A DNA stretch of 64,000 nucleotides from Salinimicrobium tongyeongense (GCF_026109735.1 NZ_CP069620.1:1612001-1676000); one strand, 5' to 3'; positions 26,357 through 34,735 are shown, counted from the stretch's first letter. A program made the numbers and translations. Notes: generated from the letters alone by a model not told the origin.

Positions 26357-28039
26357 CTAGTTAGAATTCTTACTGCCCCATGAATCCCTTAGTGTTACCG
26401 TGCGGTTAAAAACAGGAGCTTCTTTGGTACTTTCCTTATCTACGTTAAAATATCCCAATCTTTGGAACTGGAACCTGTCTCCCGGCTCTGCATCCTTTAA
26501 ACCTGGCTCAAGGTAGGCCGTAATGGTTTTGAGCGATTCAGGATTGAGAAAATCAAGAAAATCTTTGTCTTTATCGGCATCGGGAGATTCTACAGTGAAC
26601 AACCTGTCGTAGAGCCTCACTTCAGCTTTAACGGCGTGTTTGGCCGATACCCAGTGCAGGGTTCCCTTTACCTTGCGCATAGACTCTTCGGTACCACTTC
26701 CGCTTCGGCTTTTAGGGTCATAGGTACAGTGAATCTCGGTGATCTCACCGGCATCATTCTTCACAACGTTTTCTCCCTTGATAATGTACGCATTTTTCAG
26801 CCTTACTTCTTTTCCAAGGCTAAGCCTGAAGAACTTGCGGTTGGCTTCTTCCTTAAAATCTTCCTGTTCAATGAACAATTCCCGTGAGAAAGGCACCTGC
26901 CGTCTTCCTGCAGACTCATCTTCAGGGTTGTTTTCGGCTTCCAACCACTCTTCTTCCCCTTCAGGATAGTTGGTGATAACCAGTTTTACGGGGTCAAGTA
27001 CGGCCATCACTCGGGGCGCAGTCTTGTTGAGATCTTCTCTGATACAGAATTCGAGCAGGGAAACATCAATGATATTTTCCCTTTTTGCGATCCCTATGGT
27101 CTCAGCAAATTTCCTTATAGAAGCCGGGGTATAGCCTCTCCTTCTCAAGCCCGAAATGGTGGGCATTCTTGGGTCGTCCCATGATTTCACGATCCCTTTC
27201 TCTACCAGGTGAAGCAGTTTTCGCTTGCTCACAATGGTATGGCTAAGATTTCGTCGGGCAAATTCGCGCTGCTTGGGCCTAAAATCTTCGCTAGAACTCA
27301 CCTTTTCAAGGAACCAGTTATAAAGTTCGCGATGCGGCAAAAATTCGAGCGTACAAAAGGAATGGGATACAGCCTCAATAAAATCACTCTGCCCGTGAGC
27401 CCAGTCGTACATTGGATAGATCATCCAGTTGTTACCGGTGCGGTGGTGCTTGCGGTGCAGGGTACGGTACATCACAGGGTCGCGCATCAGCATATTTTTA
27501 GCTGCCATATCGATCTTTGCCCTAAGCACGTGCTCGCCCTCTCTGGTCTCCCCGTCTTTCATTTTCTGAAAAAGCTCCAGGTTCTCCTCTACCGAACGAT
27601 CACGATAGGGGCTGTTTTTTCCGGCCTGGGTAGGTGTTCCTTTTTGCTCTGCAATGGCTTCAGAAGTCTGACTGTCAACATAGGCGTCACCAGATTTGAT
27701 CATGGCCACGGCCCAGTCGTACAGCTGTTGAAAATAATCGGAAGCATAACACTCCTTTGCCCATTCAAAACCCAGCCACTCTACATCGCGTTTAATCGCA
27801 TCTACATATTCCTGCTCTTCTTTGATAGGGTTGGTATCGTCAAATCTCAGGTTTACCGGCGCATTGTACTTCTCCCCCAGCCCAAAATTGAGGCAAATAG
27901 ACGAAGCGTGGCCAATATGAAGATACCCATTGGGTTCGGGCGGAAACCTGAATTGCAGGTCTTCCCTTTTATAATCGTTCTTTAGATCTTCTTCTATGAT
28001 TTGCTCAATAAAATTGAGGGATCTTTTTTCTTCAGCCAT
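26357..28039 (-). CDS. glnS: glutaminyl-tRNA synthetase
   Basis: Class I synthetase charging tRNA-Gln; 560 residues, normal. Catalytic HIGH motif is in PNGYLHIGHASSICLNFG (about residues 33-50), the KMSKS equivalent is VSKRKLLHL, and the C-terminal beta-barrel anticodon-binding domain follows with EVRLKNAYIIKGE. Presence of both GltX and GlnS argues that Gln-tRNA is made directly here. Preceded by a TAATTTTG promoter box; ends before the YtxH promoter. Confidence 0.97.
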   Translation of the reverse strand: MAEEKRSLNFIEQIIEEDLKNDYKREDLQFRFPPEPNGYLHIGHASSICLNFGLGEKYNAPVNLRFDDTNPIKEEQEYVDAIKRDVEWLGFEWAKECYASDYFQQLYDWAVAMIKSGDAYVDSQTSEAIAEQKGTPTQAGKNSPYRDRSVEENLELFQKMKDGETREGEHVLRAKIDMAAKNMLMRDPVMYRTLHRKHHRTGNNWMIYPMYDWAHGQSDFIEAVSHSFCTLEFLPHRELYNWFLEKVSSSEDFRPKQREFARRNLSHTIVSKRKLLHLVEKGIVKSWDDPRMPTISGLRRRGYTPASIRKFAETIGIAKRENIIDVSLLEFCIREDLNKTAPRVMAVLDPVKLVITNYPEGEEEWLEAENNPEDESAGRRQVPFSRELFIEQEDFKEEANRKFFRLSLGKEVRLKNAYIIKGENVVKNDAGEITEIHCTYDPKSRSGSGTEESMRKVKGTLHWVSAKHAVKAEVRLYDRLFTVESPDADKDKDFLDFLNPESLKTITAYLEPGLKDAEPGDRFQFQRLGYFNVDKESTKEAPVFNRTVTLRDSWGSKNSN

Positions 28040-28064
28040 AGTATACAGTTCACTTTAAGGGGAA

Positions 28065-28072
28065 CAAAATTA
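28065..28072 (-). promoter_or_regulatory. -7 box upstream of glnS
   Basis: Minus-strand TAATTTTG followed by T matches TAnnTTTG and lies 25 bp before the glnS start. Confidence 0.6.
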
Positions 28073-28146
28073 CAGAAAATAAACATCATTTCCGCTCCTG
28101 TACCGCCGTGTTCTTAATTGTTGTTATCTTCGCAAAAAATACAATT

Positions 28147-28503
28147 TTGGGAAGTATAAAACTCAGAAATATCAAAGTTTTCGCCTATCACGGCTGCCTT
28201 GAAGAAGAGGGCCAGATTGGCAGTGATTACAGGGTAGACCTTAAGGTTCACGGAGACCTGTCTCTTTCGGCCAAAACCGATGCCCTTAAAGACACCATAG
28301 ATTACGTTCACCTCAACAAGATCGTGAAAGAAGAAATGGCCATTAGGTCAAAACTGCTGGAAACCGTAGCCGAAAGAATCATCAACCGCGTTCTGGAAGA
28401 GCTGCTTATCGTGCAAAAAGTACGGGTAGAGGTTTCAAAGATCAACCCGCCCATAGGTGGTAACGTGGCCATGGTTACGGTGAGAAGGAGTAAAAGCAGG
28501 TAA
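28147..28503 (+). CDS. folB: dihydroneopterin aldolase
   Basis: Folate pathway enzyme cleaving dihydroneopterin to 6-hydroxymethyl-dihydropterin and glycolaldehyde. With start TTG at 28147 the product is 118 residues: MGSIKLRNIKVFAYHGCLEE contains the conserved YHGC, and VDLKVHGDLSL, DYVHL, LLETVAERI and VRVEVSKINPPIGG are family hallmarks. A longer GTG frame begins at 28108, but a weak -7 box (TATCTTCG, 28125-28132) lies inside it and the extension is hydrophobic and unrelated, so the TTG start is preferred. Divergent from glnS. Confidence 0.9.
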   Translation: MGSIKLRNIKVFAYHGCLEEEGQIGSDYRVDLKVHGDLSLSAKTDALKDTIDYVHLNKIVKEEMAIRSKLLETVAERIINRVLEELLIVQKVRVEVSKINPPIGGNVAMVTVRRSKSR

Positions 28504-28560
28504 TTTTGCAATAATTTTTAAAGCCGGGCAAAAGCATAGGCCTGAAAAAAGAATTTTTAT

Positions 28561-28568
28561 TACATTTG
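28561..28568 (+). promoter_or_regulatory. -7 box upstream of tRNA-Cys
   Basis: TACATTTG followed by C, an exact TAnnTTTG match, ends 17 bp before the first base of the tRNA. Confidence 0.65.
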
Positions 28569-28585
28569 CCTTCCGTAAGAAAAAC

Positions 28586-28659
28586 GGCATCGTGGCCGAG
28601 TGGCTAGGCAGAGCTCTGCAAAAGCTTGTACAGCGGTTCGAATCCGCTCGATGCCTCCA
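28586..28659 (+). tRNA. tRNA-Cys (anticodon GCA)
   Basis: A full cloverleaf can be folded: acceptor GGCATCG pairs with CGATGCC, the anticodon stem GAGCT/AGCTT encloses CTGCAAA with anticodon GCA, and the T arm is AGCGG-TTCGAAT-CCGCT. Discriminator T and an encoded CCA end the gene. A promoter box precedes it and a hairpin terminator begins immediately after. Confidence 0.97.
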
Positions 28660-28692
28660 AAAAAAGCTCCTTTTTAAGGGGCTTTTTTTTAT
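28660..28692 (+). terminator. terminator after tRNA-Cys
   Basis: AAAAAAGCTCC and GGGGCTTTTTT can pair (one G-T) across a TTTTTAA loop, followed by a run of Ts, immediately after the CCA end. Confidence 0.8.
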
Positions 28693-29105
28693 TCAAAATT
28701 TAAAATTCTGGATTCAAAATTCATTTTTAAAACACTAAAGATCCTGCCCGACTCCTTCGGAAGGTCTTGGCTTCTGAAAATGCTATTTTTGGCACCCCAC
28801 AAAATAAAGCAGCCAGGAGCAGATCTTCCTCTGGTTTTTATCCTGAAAAATTTCTTCGGAAGCTTATAAATCAGCCTTTTGAATAAATATTAAGGATTAT
28901 TCCTGAAGCTAAAAAGTACTTTTACTTCGGAAGGTATTCAAATTCACACAGGTTCTACTTCCGAAGAAATTTTTACAATCCGTAATATTTTTTAGATCCC
29001 AAACCCGGAGGTTTCTGAAATAAAAGGCTTCAAAAATGGCATTTTTGACAGGTATTTTTGCTAATTCGTGTAAAACCTGTACGCAGATATTTCTGAAATT
29101 AATTT
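28693..29105. repeat. gene-free repeat-rich spacer between tRNA-Cys and LysE gene
   Basis: About 410 bp with no plausible gene on either strand. It holds four copies of a CTTCSGAAG near-palindrome (about 28754, 28854, 28924, 28961), one perfect copy of the 19-bp palindrome at 29030-29048, a degenerate copy near 28775-28792, and an ATTCAAAATTTAAAATT tract shared with the spacer before lepA. It looks like a collection site for short intergenic repeats. Confidence 0.6.
29030..29048. repeat. 19-bp palindrome, perfect copy
   Basis: TCAAAAATGGCATTTTTGA: two 9-base arms around one central base. The bases to the right (CAGGTATTTTT) also match the copy at 36911-36929 read on the other strand, so these two share 30 identical bases. 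Confidence 0.75.
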
Positions 29106-29813
29106 TTACTCGAAATACTGGATATAAGCACCCGGGGCAGGTGCAATATGGTCAATTTGATCCTGTATTTGCGTCAATTCTTCGGGAACAAGGCCCTGGG
29201 CGATCAAAATGATCCCGAAGATCACCAGGATAATGCTTATCACCTTTTTGACGTTGTAGATTCGGTTTGGCGTGAGCTTCCTGTTGAGCTTTTTTGCTGC
29301 CAGGATCTTGAAAATGTCAATAAGGAGATAGGTCCCCAGAATTGAGCTGAAGAAAACCGTCATGCGATTGGTTTCCATTTCCATTTTTGGGCCAAAAATG
29401 ATGATAAGCCCTAACCAGAACCCCAGGACGCCAATGTTGATAAAGTTGAGCAGAAAGCCTTTTGCAGCAAGGCCCAGATAGTCACGTTTATTGAGTTTCT
29501 GGATTTCGGGAACTTCTTCGTGCTCAAGCACCCTGCGGTTTTGAACAAATTGTATGATGCCGTAAGTGACCAGAATGCCACCTCCAAAAATAAAAAGAGC
29601 CGGATCATCTTTGATCCGGTTCAATAGTTTTGTGGTGCTCAAATAAGCGATTAGCAGAAAGATCATATCGGCACAAATCACTCCCAGATCGAAGGAAATT
29701 GCCGCTCTAAAGCCTTTAATAGCCGCAGTTTCCAGGAGCACGAAAAATACCGGCCCCAATAGAAAAGCAAGAAAAAAGCCTAAAGGTACTGCAGCTAATA
29801 TATCCTGAAACAT
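29106..29813 (-). CDS. LysE-family translocator
   Basis: A 235-residue integral membrane protein with about six helices. The opening AAVPLGFFLAFLLGPVFFVLLETAAIKGFRAA in two parts carries the G-P-x-F motif of LysE/RhtB exporters, which extrude amino acids or related solutes. The substrate cannot be told. An own promoter box (TATCTTTG, 29832-29839) and a 40-bp gap to the DUF2807 gene suggest partly independent expression. Confidence 0.88.
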   Translation of the reverse strand: MFQDILAAVPLGFFLAFLLGPVFFVLLETAAIKGFRAAISFDLGVICADMIFLLIAYLSTTKLLNRIKDDPALFIFGGGILVTYGIIQFVQNRRVLEHEEVPEIQKLNKRDYLGLAAKGFLLNFINIGVLGFWLGLIIIFGPKMEMETNRMTVFFSSILGTYLLIDIFKILAAKKLNRKLTPNRIYNVKKVISIILVIFGIILIAQGLVPEELTQIQDQIDHIAPAPGAYIQYFE

Positions 29814-29831
29814 TCATATCTTTTAGTTTCA

Positions 29832-29839
29832 CAAAGATA
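29832..29839 (-). promoter_or_regulatory. -7 box upstream of the LysE-family gene
   Basis: Minus-strand TATCTTTG followed by T, a full TAnnTTTG match, 18 bp before the start codon. Confidence 0.6.
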
Positions 29840-29853
29840 GAACTTTAGTTTAC

Positions 29854-30543
29854 TTATAAAATTCTACCGCCCAGGCTGGTTTTTTTGTCGACTTCGGCCG
29901 GCCTTCCAAAAATTTCTACGGTGCCGCCAAGTTTTGCGGTGGCCTTCACATAATCTGAAGCATAGACCTCGGCTCTTCCGGCCGTGCCCGACTTAACATC
30001 GGTGCTTTGCGTGCGCAGGTTCTTTCCGTAGTAATGACCTCCAGTATTCACTTCCACATCCTGTTCTTCAGCCTTGCCATTAAGCTGAACCTTTCCGCCA
30101 GAAATGGCTTTTACATTTACTTTTCCGGCATTTACACGCTCTGCTTTAATATCGGCTGCCTCCTGGCTTCTAAAAGTGAGCTCCCGTCCCTCAATCTCGC
30201 CAGAAACTGTGACCAGCGAACCTTCATTTGCATCTACAATGCTTAAGCCTTTAGTGTAAAGAGTGATCTTGGTATTGTTATTTGACCAGATGTTGTCTAA
30301 AGACAGCCTAATTTCAAGCCGGTCTTCAACGATCTCGAATTTCACCTCATTTTTGCTGTGGCCGGTAATAACAATCTCATTTTCGGAAGAAGGAATAATC
30401 TCAACTTCTACGGCGTTAAAGGTTTTCACTTCAGCAAAATTCCCCAGCTTCTCTTTTACATCTTGTGCAAAAAGCGATAAACTGAAGAAAAGCATGAAAA
30501 ATGGCAGTACAATTCCTGTTTTAATGTGGGTTCTCAACTTCAT
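29854..30543 (-). CDS. DUF2807 (GIN domain) exported protein
   Basis: A 229-residue exported protein with signal peptide (LFFSLSLFAQ). The mature part is a regular beta-helix-like pattern of short polar strands (LSIVDANEGSLVTVSGEI, VNVKAISGGKVQLNGKAEEQDVEVNTGG in parts), as in DUF2807/GIN-domain putative adhesin-head proteins. The frame opens four codons earlier at a TTG, but the ATG is at 30541-30543. It overlaps the 3' end of rnr by 23 bp and is presumably co-transcribed. Role unknown, location periplasmic or surface. Confidence 0.87.
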   Translation of the reverse strand: MKLRTHIKTGIVLPFFMLFFSLSLFAQDVKEKLGNFAEVKTFNAVEVEIIPSSENEIVITGHSKNEVKFEIVEDRLEIRLSLDNIWSNNNTKITLYTKGLSIVDANEGSLVTVSGEIEGRELTFRSQEAADIKAERVNAGKVNVKAISGGKVQLNGKAEEQDVEVNTGGHYYGKNLRTQSTDVKSGTAGRAEVYASDYVKATAKLGGTVEIFGRPAEVDKKTSLGGRIL

Positions 30544-32728
30544 CTTTGTTTCCAATTAAATTAAAGTCTAAATGCCTTTTTACAAGATCGGCATTTTTAA
30601 CAGAGACATAAACTTCGTCACCCAACTGGTAAACCTTTTGGGTATTTCGGCCAACTACAGCGTACTGGTCTGGGTCAAAATCAAAATGATCTTCCCTCAT
30701 ATCGCGTAATCTCACCATGCCTTCACATTTGTTAGACATAATTTCCACATAGATCCCCCACTCGGTGACACCCGAAATAACGCCCAGGAACTCCTCATCA
30801 TTGTGGTCTTGCATGTATTTTATTTGCATGTACTTGATAGAATCCCGTTCTGCATTGGTTGCCAGGCCTTCCATGTTACTGCTGTGCTGGCATTTAGCTT
30901 CGTATTCTTCCTCTGGCACCGATTTTCCATTGTCTAAATAATGCTGAAGCAACCTGTGGGCCATCACATCGGGATACCTCCTTATGGGAGAAGTAAAATG
31001 TGAATAATGGCTGAAGGCGAGCCCGTAATGCCCTATATTTTCGGTACTGTAATAGGCTTTGCTCATCGTCCTGATAGTAAGGGTATCTACCAGGTTTTGC
31101 TCTTTCTTTCCCTGCACATCCTGCAGCAGGTTATTTAAAGATTGTGAGATTTGTTTCTGGTCGCGCAGGTTGAGTTTATGCCCAAACCTGCTCACCAGCG
31201 ATTGCAGGGCGGCAAGTTTCTCGTCATCGGGTTCGTCGTGGCAACGGTAAACAAAGGTTTTTTTCGGCTTTTGTTTTCCAATGAATTCGGCTACTTTTTT
31301 ATTTGCCAATAACATGAATTCCTCAATAAGTTTATTGGCTTCTTTTGAAGTTTTGAAGAACACGCCTACAGGTTCATTTTTGTCGTCAAGCTCAAATTTC
31401 ACCTCTACCTTGTCAAAAGAGATGGCACCTTGCCTCATTCTCTTTTTCCGCATCACTTCAGCGATCTGGTTCATTTTGAGAACGGCAGTAACTATGGCAT
31501 CATCGGTCCTATAACTTTCACCGGTAATGGAAATATCGGCAGGAATGTCACCGCCCGTGGTTTCTATGATATACTGGGCTTCTTCGTAGGCAAAACGCGC
31601 ATCTGAATAAGTCACCGTTCTACCAAACCACTGGTCTTTGACCTCGCCTTTTTCAGTCATCTCAAAGACTGCAGAAAAGGTGTATTTTTCTTCATTTGGC
31701 CTCAATGAACAGGCGTTGTTGGAAAGAATTTCAGGTAACATGGGCACTACCCTGTCTACCAGATACACCGATGTTGCCCGGTTAAAGGCTTCTTCATCGA
31801 GTATGGTTCCCGGCTGCACGTAATGCGAGACATCAGCAATGTGGATACCAATTTCGTAGTTGCCGTTCTCCAATTGCTGAAAACTAAGGGCATCATCAAA
31901 ATCTTTGGCATCTTTTGGGTCAATGGTAAAGGTTAAAACTTCACGCATATCCCTTCTTTTCTTGATCTCTTCTTCCTGAATACTGGTATCTATCCCCTGT
32001 GCAAAATCTTCAACTTCCTGCGGAAATTCATGCGGAAGCCCGTATTGTGCCAGTATGGAATGTATTTCGGTATGGTGTTCTCCCGGTTTTCCCAGCACCT
32101 GTACGATATGGCCAAAAGGAGAATCGGCTTTTTCGGGCCATTCTTCCATTTCAACCACTACCTTATCCCCGTCTTTGGCATCTCCTATTTTGTTCTTCTG
32201 AACAAAAATGTCGGTGTACATTTTTGCATCCTGAACAGCCACAAACCCAAAGTTCTCCTGCAGCTGTAAAACCCCTACAAACCTGGTCTTTTTCCGGTTT
32301 ATGATCGAAGTGATCTCACCTTCAGATTTTTTGTTCCGGCGGCGTTTATAGACGTAGATCTCCACTTCGTCTCCGTCAAAAGCCTTGTTGATATTATTGG
32401 AAGGAATAAAAACATCATCATTAAGCTCTTCCACTACCACATACCCACTGCCTTTTGCAGTCATATCGAGTATCCCACGGTAACGGTCTACATTGCTGTT
32501 CAATCTGTACCGGCCCCTGTCAACTTCTTCGATCTTCTTCTTGGCAGCAAGCTGGGATAAGGTTCTGATGATCTTATTCCTGTTGGTGGGATCATCAACT
32601 CCCATTTTTGCTGCTATTTGTTTGTAGTTAAAATCCTTTCCCGATTCTTTTCGCATGATCCCAAGGATCTTTTGCGTTATACTTTCGAGACTGGCACTTT
32701 TATTATTCTTGTATTTCTTTTTACTCAT
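30521..32728 (-). CDS. rnr: ribonuclease R
   Basis: 3'-5' exoribonuclease of the RNB family, able to degrade structured RNA. At 735 residues it has a helix-turn-helix-like N-terminus, two cold-shock domains, the RNB catalytic core with the Asp cluster in TIDPKDAKDFDDALSF, the GIHIADVSHYV block, FTSPIRRYPDVMAHRLL, and a C-terminal S1 domain (GVISGVTEWGIYVEI). Length and order fit RNase R rather than RNase II. First gene of rnr - DUF2807 - LysE. Confidence 0.96.
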   Translation of the reverse strand: MSKKKYKNNKSASLESITQKILGIMRKESGKDFNYKQIAAKMGVDDPTNRNKIIRTLSQLAAKKKIEEVDRGRYRLNSNVDRYRGILDMTAKGSGYVVVEELNDDVFIPSNNINKAFDGDEVEIYVYKRRRNKKSEGEITSIINRKKTRFVGVLQLQENFGFVAVQDAKMYTDIFVQKNKIGDAKDGDKVVVEMEEWPEKADSPFGHIVQVLGKPGEHHTEIHSILAQYGLPHEFPQEVEDFAQGIDTSIQEEEIKKRRDMREVLTFTIDPKDAKDFDDALSFQQLENGNYEIGIHIADVSHYVQPGTILDEEAFNRATSVYLVDRVVPMLPEILSNNACSLRPNEEKYTFSAVFEMTEKGEVKDQWFGRTVTYSDARFAYEEAQYIIETTGGDIPADISITGESYRTDDAIVTAVLKMNQIAEVMRKKRMRQGAISFDKVEVKFELDDKNEPVGVFFKTSKEANKLIEEFMLLANKKVAEFIGKQKPKKTFVYRCHDEPDDEKLAALQSLVSRFGHKLNLRDQKQISQSLNNLLQDVQGKKEQNLVDTLTIRTMSKAYYSTENIGHYGLAFSHYSHFTSPIRRYPDVMAHRLLQHYLDNGKSVPEEEYEAKCQHSSNMEGLATNAERDSIKYMQIKYMQDHNDEEFLGVISGVTEWGIYVEIMSNKCEGMVRLRDMREDHFDFDPDQYAVVGRNTQKVYQLGDEVYVSVKNADLVKRHLDFNLIGNKDEVENPH

Positions 32729-32879
32729 TTCTAAATTTAAGCTATAAAATTAAGCCTTATAATTCACATCTACCTGAATTTATAGCAATTTCAATTCACA
32801 AGAGCAGATCATTCACGATAATATAAACTAACGATAAGAAAAAATTAACATTTAAAACTCCATAATCTTAAAAAAATAT

Positions 32880-32887
32880 TAATTTTG
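32880..32887 (+). promoter_or_regulatory. -7 box upstream of a small membrane-protein gene
   Basis: TAATTTTG followed by T matches TAnnTTTG, 36 bp before the ATG at 32924, in the AT-rich spacer divergent from rnr. Sigma recognition is assumed from the consensus only. Confidence 0.45.
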
Positions 32888-32923
32888 TTCGGTATATTAT
32901 TTACAGGCACACATTAAAAATAT

Positions 32924-33067
32924 ATGAGTAAAGCCACCAAAATAACAGTAATTTTTATCCTCATTTTCGTGATTGGTGTACTCACTTTTGTAGCTTCCAT
33001 AAACCGCACGTTAAATGCGCCTGTTACTGCCTCACTTCCGGTAAGTATTTCTTCTTCCATACATTAG
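32924..33067 (+). CDS. 47-residue single-pass membrane protein, uncharacterised
   Basis: ATG to TAG encodes 47 residues: MSKATK, a hydrophobic helix ITVIFILIFVIGVLTFVAS (residues 7-25), then a Ser/Pro-rich polar tail. Support is the -7 box upstream, the clean positive-inside helix, and position 32 bp before a DUF2007 gene on the same strand. I recognise no family. It could be a spurious frame in AT-rich DNA, although the codon pattern and helix look gene-like. Confidence 0.55.
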   Translation: MSKATKITVIFILIFVIGVLTFVASINRTLNAPVTASLPVSISSSIH

Positions 33068-33099
33068 AAAGTAATATCTTTAGTAGCAAGCCACTTGCT

Positions 33100-33342
33100 A
33101 TGAATAATTTTGTCACTCTTGCGATCTTTACCTATCGCCACGAATACGCTGTACTCCAGCTTCTCCTTGAGCAGGAGAATATCCAGCACTTCTTTCAGAA
33201 TGAAACCATGATTGGGGTATTTCCTTTTTATTCCAATGCCCTGGGCGGAATTCAGCTCAAAGTTCACCCCCTGGATGTAGACCGCGCCCGGGAGATCATC
33301 AACAGTTTCAATCAGGATCCTGCTCCATTAAAGATCGTTTAG
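33100..33342 (+). CDS. DUF2007 domain-containing protein
   Basis: An 80-residue soluble protein. LAIFTYRHEYAVLQLLLEQENI followed by the acidic/aromatic FFQNETMIGVFPFYSNALGGIQLKV and a C-terminal DVDRAREIINSF match the small DUF2007 domain, called putative signal-transducing protein in some annotation, an alpha-beta fold resembling PII-type units. Function is unknown. It lies just left of the large gene-free region and 32 bp after the small membrane protein. Confidence 0.82.
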   Translation: MNNFVTLAIFTYRHEYAVLQLLLEQENIQHFFQNETMIGVFPFYSNALGGIQLKVHPLDVDRAREIINSFNQDPAPLKIV

Positions 33343-33863
33343 TTGTCAACACTTATAATACTATTTATATTTTCTTTCTTTTTTAAAAAATTAAAATGAT
33401 GGAGTATTATAGTCTGTTGATATGTAGAATAACTTTTTTTAAAGTTTTTTGGATTTGTAGTTAGGAATACTGAGGTAACAAGTTATGAACAGCAGCAGGT
33501 CTGGCTAAGCTCCTGATTATTACATAAACTTTACTTTTTTTTAACAACTGTTCATAATGAAATGTGAATTTAATCATTTAATAACTTTCCCTTAATCTGA
33601 TGTTCAGAACTGATTTTTGGGTGCTGAAAACTTCGCGGAAAAAAGTGAATTTAAAATTTTCATCTCTCGGGAATTCTTTCATATTCGGTTTTTCCACTAA
33701 TTATCCAAATTTCGTTTTAATTTTTTCGTCTTCATTTATAAACAAATTATGAACTTTTATAAAGCCTTAGTTTTAAATAGCTTGTAACATTTAATTAACA
33801 AAGCCAAAAATAGAAGTTGATAAGTCAAATTTTTACCTTTGTGGCTCATCAAACCTGCCTCTT
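33343..33863. other. AT-rich gene-free region with DnaA-box-like 9-mers
   Basis: About 520 bp without a plausible gene. Seen: TTTTCCACT (33690-33698) and TTATCCAAA (33701-33709), each 8 of 9 to TTTTCCACA or TTATCCACA and 11 bp apart; TTATGAACAG (33483-33492) and its exact complement CTGTTCATAA (33548-33557), and a third TTATGAAC (33747-33754); T-rich runs near 33430-33445 and 33530-33542. The rpiB promoter is at the right end. A replication-origin or regulatory role is inference; a non-coding RNA is an alternative. Confidence 0.4.
33834..33841 (+). promoter_or_regulatory. -7 box upstream of rpiB
   Basis: TACCTTTG matches TAnnTTTG; a TTGATAAG stretch lies about 15 bp further upstream as a possible -33 element. 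The ATG follows after 22 bp. Confidence 0.6.
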
Positions 33864-34295
33864 ATGAAAATATCTATTGGAAATGATCACGCCGGTACCA
33901 CTTATAAAACTGCTGTTGTTGATTATCTCAAATCAAGAAATATTGAAGTGATCAACCACGGAACAGATTCCGAAGAAAGTGTAGATTACCCCGATTTTGT
34001 TCATCCCGTAGCCCGCGATGTAGAGGATAAAAAAGCCGATTTTGGGATCATTATATGTGGAAGCGGGAACGGGGCAAATATGACGGCAAACAAGCACCAG
34101 TCGGTTCGCTCGGCACTTTGCTGGATCAAGGAGATCGCGGCTTTGGCCAGGGAACACAACAACGCGAATATTTTGAGCATCCCGGCGCGTTACACCTCAA
34201 AAGAACAGGCTGTTGAGATGGTGCAGGTTTTTCTTGATACCGAATTTGCCGGAGGCCGTCACAGCCGTCGTGTTGAAAAGATCGCCTGTAAATAA
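33864..34295 (+). CDS. rpiB: ribose-5-phosphate isomerase B
   Basis: Interconverts ribulose-5-phosphate and ribose-5-phosphate in the pentose phosphate pathway. The 143-residue RpiB/LacAB protein shows GNDHAGTTYK at the N-terminus, DYPDFVHPVARDV, and ICGSGNGANMTANK with the catalytic Cys at about residue 68; HSRRVEKI ends the fold. The usual GTGIG is GSGNG here, which I recall in other Bacteroidetes members. Its last base overlaps the start codon of the acetyltransferase (TAATG). Confidence 0.92.
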   Translation: MKISIGNDHAGTTYKTAVVDYLKSRNIEVINHGTDSEESVDYPDFVHPVARDVEDKKADFGIIICGSGNGANMTANKHQSVRSALCWIKEIAALAREHNNANILSIPARYTSKEQAVEMVQVFLDTEFAGGRHSRRVEKIACK

Positions 34296-34735
34296 TGGAA
34301 GTAAAAATTGCCACTTTTGAAGACCTGGATATACATATACTATATCAAATTCTGCAGCTCAGGTCTGAAGTTTTTGTGGTGGAACAAAATTGTGCCTACC
34401 AGGACATAGACGGAAAAGATCAAAAGGCCCTGCACGTGCTGGGTTTTGATGGAAACGTCCTGGTAGCCTATACCCGGCTCTTTGCCCCCGGAATTTACTT
34501 TGAAGAGGCCGCCATTGGCCGTGTGCTGGTCAAAGAAACCCACCGAGGAAAAAACTTTGCCCATCAAATTCTAGAAGCTTCCATAAAAGCTATTGAAGAA
34601 CGGTACAGCACCCGAAAGATCAAATTATCGGCGCAGACTTACCTTACAAAATTCTACGAAAATCACGGTTTTCAACAAATTGGGGAAGGATATCTCGAAG
34701 ACGGCATCCCCCATATTGGCATGCTCAAGAATTAA
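34295..34735 (+). CDS. GNAT-family N-acetyltransferase (ElaA-like)
   Basis: A 146-residue acyltransferase resembling ElaA. LYQILQLRSEVFVVEQNCAYQDIDGKD is the ElaA-type N-terminal block, and the acetyl-CoA loop region is seen in IGRVLVKETHRGKNFAHQIL, then YLTKFYENHGF. The acceptor is unknown. It is translationally coupled to rpiB by a one-base overlap and its stop overlaps the convergent protease gene by 4 bp. Confidence 0.9.
   Translation: MEVKIATFEDLDIHILYQILQLRSEVFVVEQNCAYQDIDGKDQKALHVLGFDGNVLVAYTRLFAPGIYFEEAAIGRVLVKETHRGKNFAHQILEASIKAIEERYSTRKIKLSAQTYLTKFYENHGFQQIGEGYLEDGIPHIGMLKN

Noticed and set aside
27209-27985. 258-codon open frame antisense to glnS
   Set aside because: It is the mirror of a well-defined synthetase gene, has no family resemblance or promoter, and reflects GC-biased codon structure.
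28693-29105. Possible CRISPR array
   Set aside because: The repeats are 9 and 19 bp, irregularly spaced and inverted; no regular spacer units and no cas genes.
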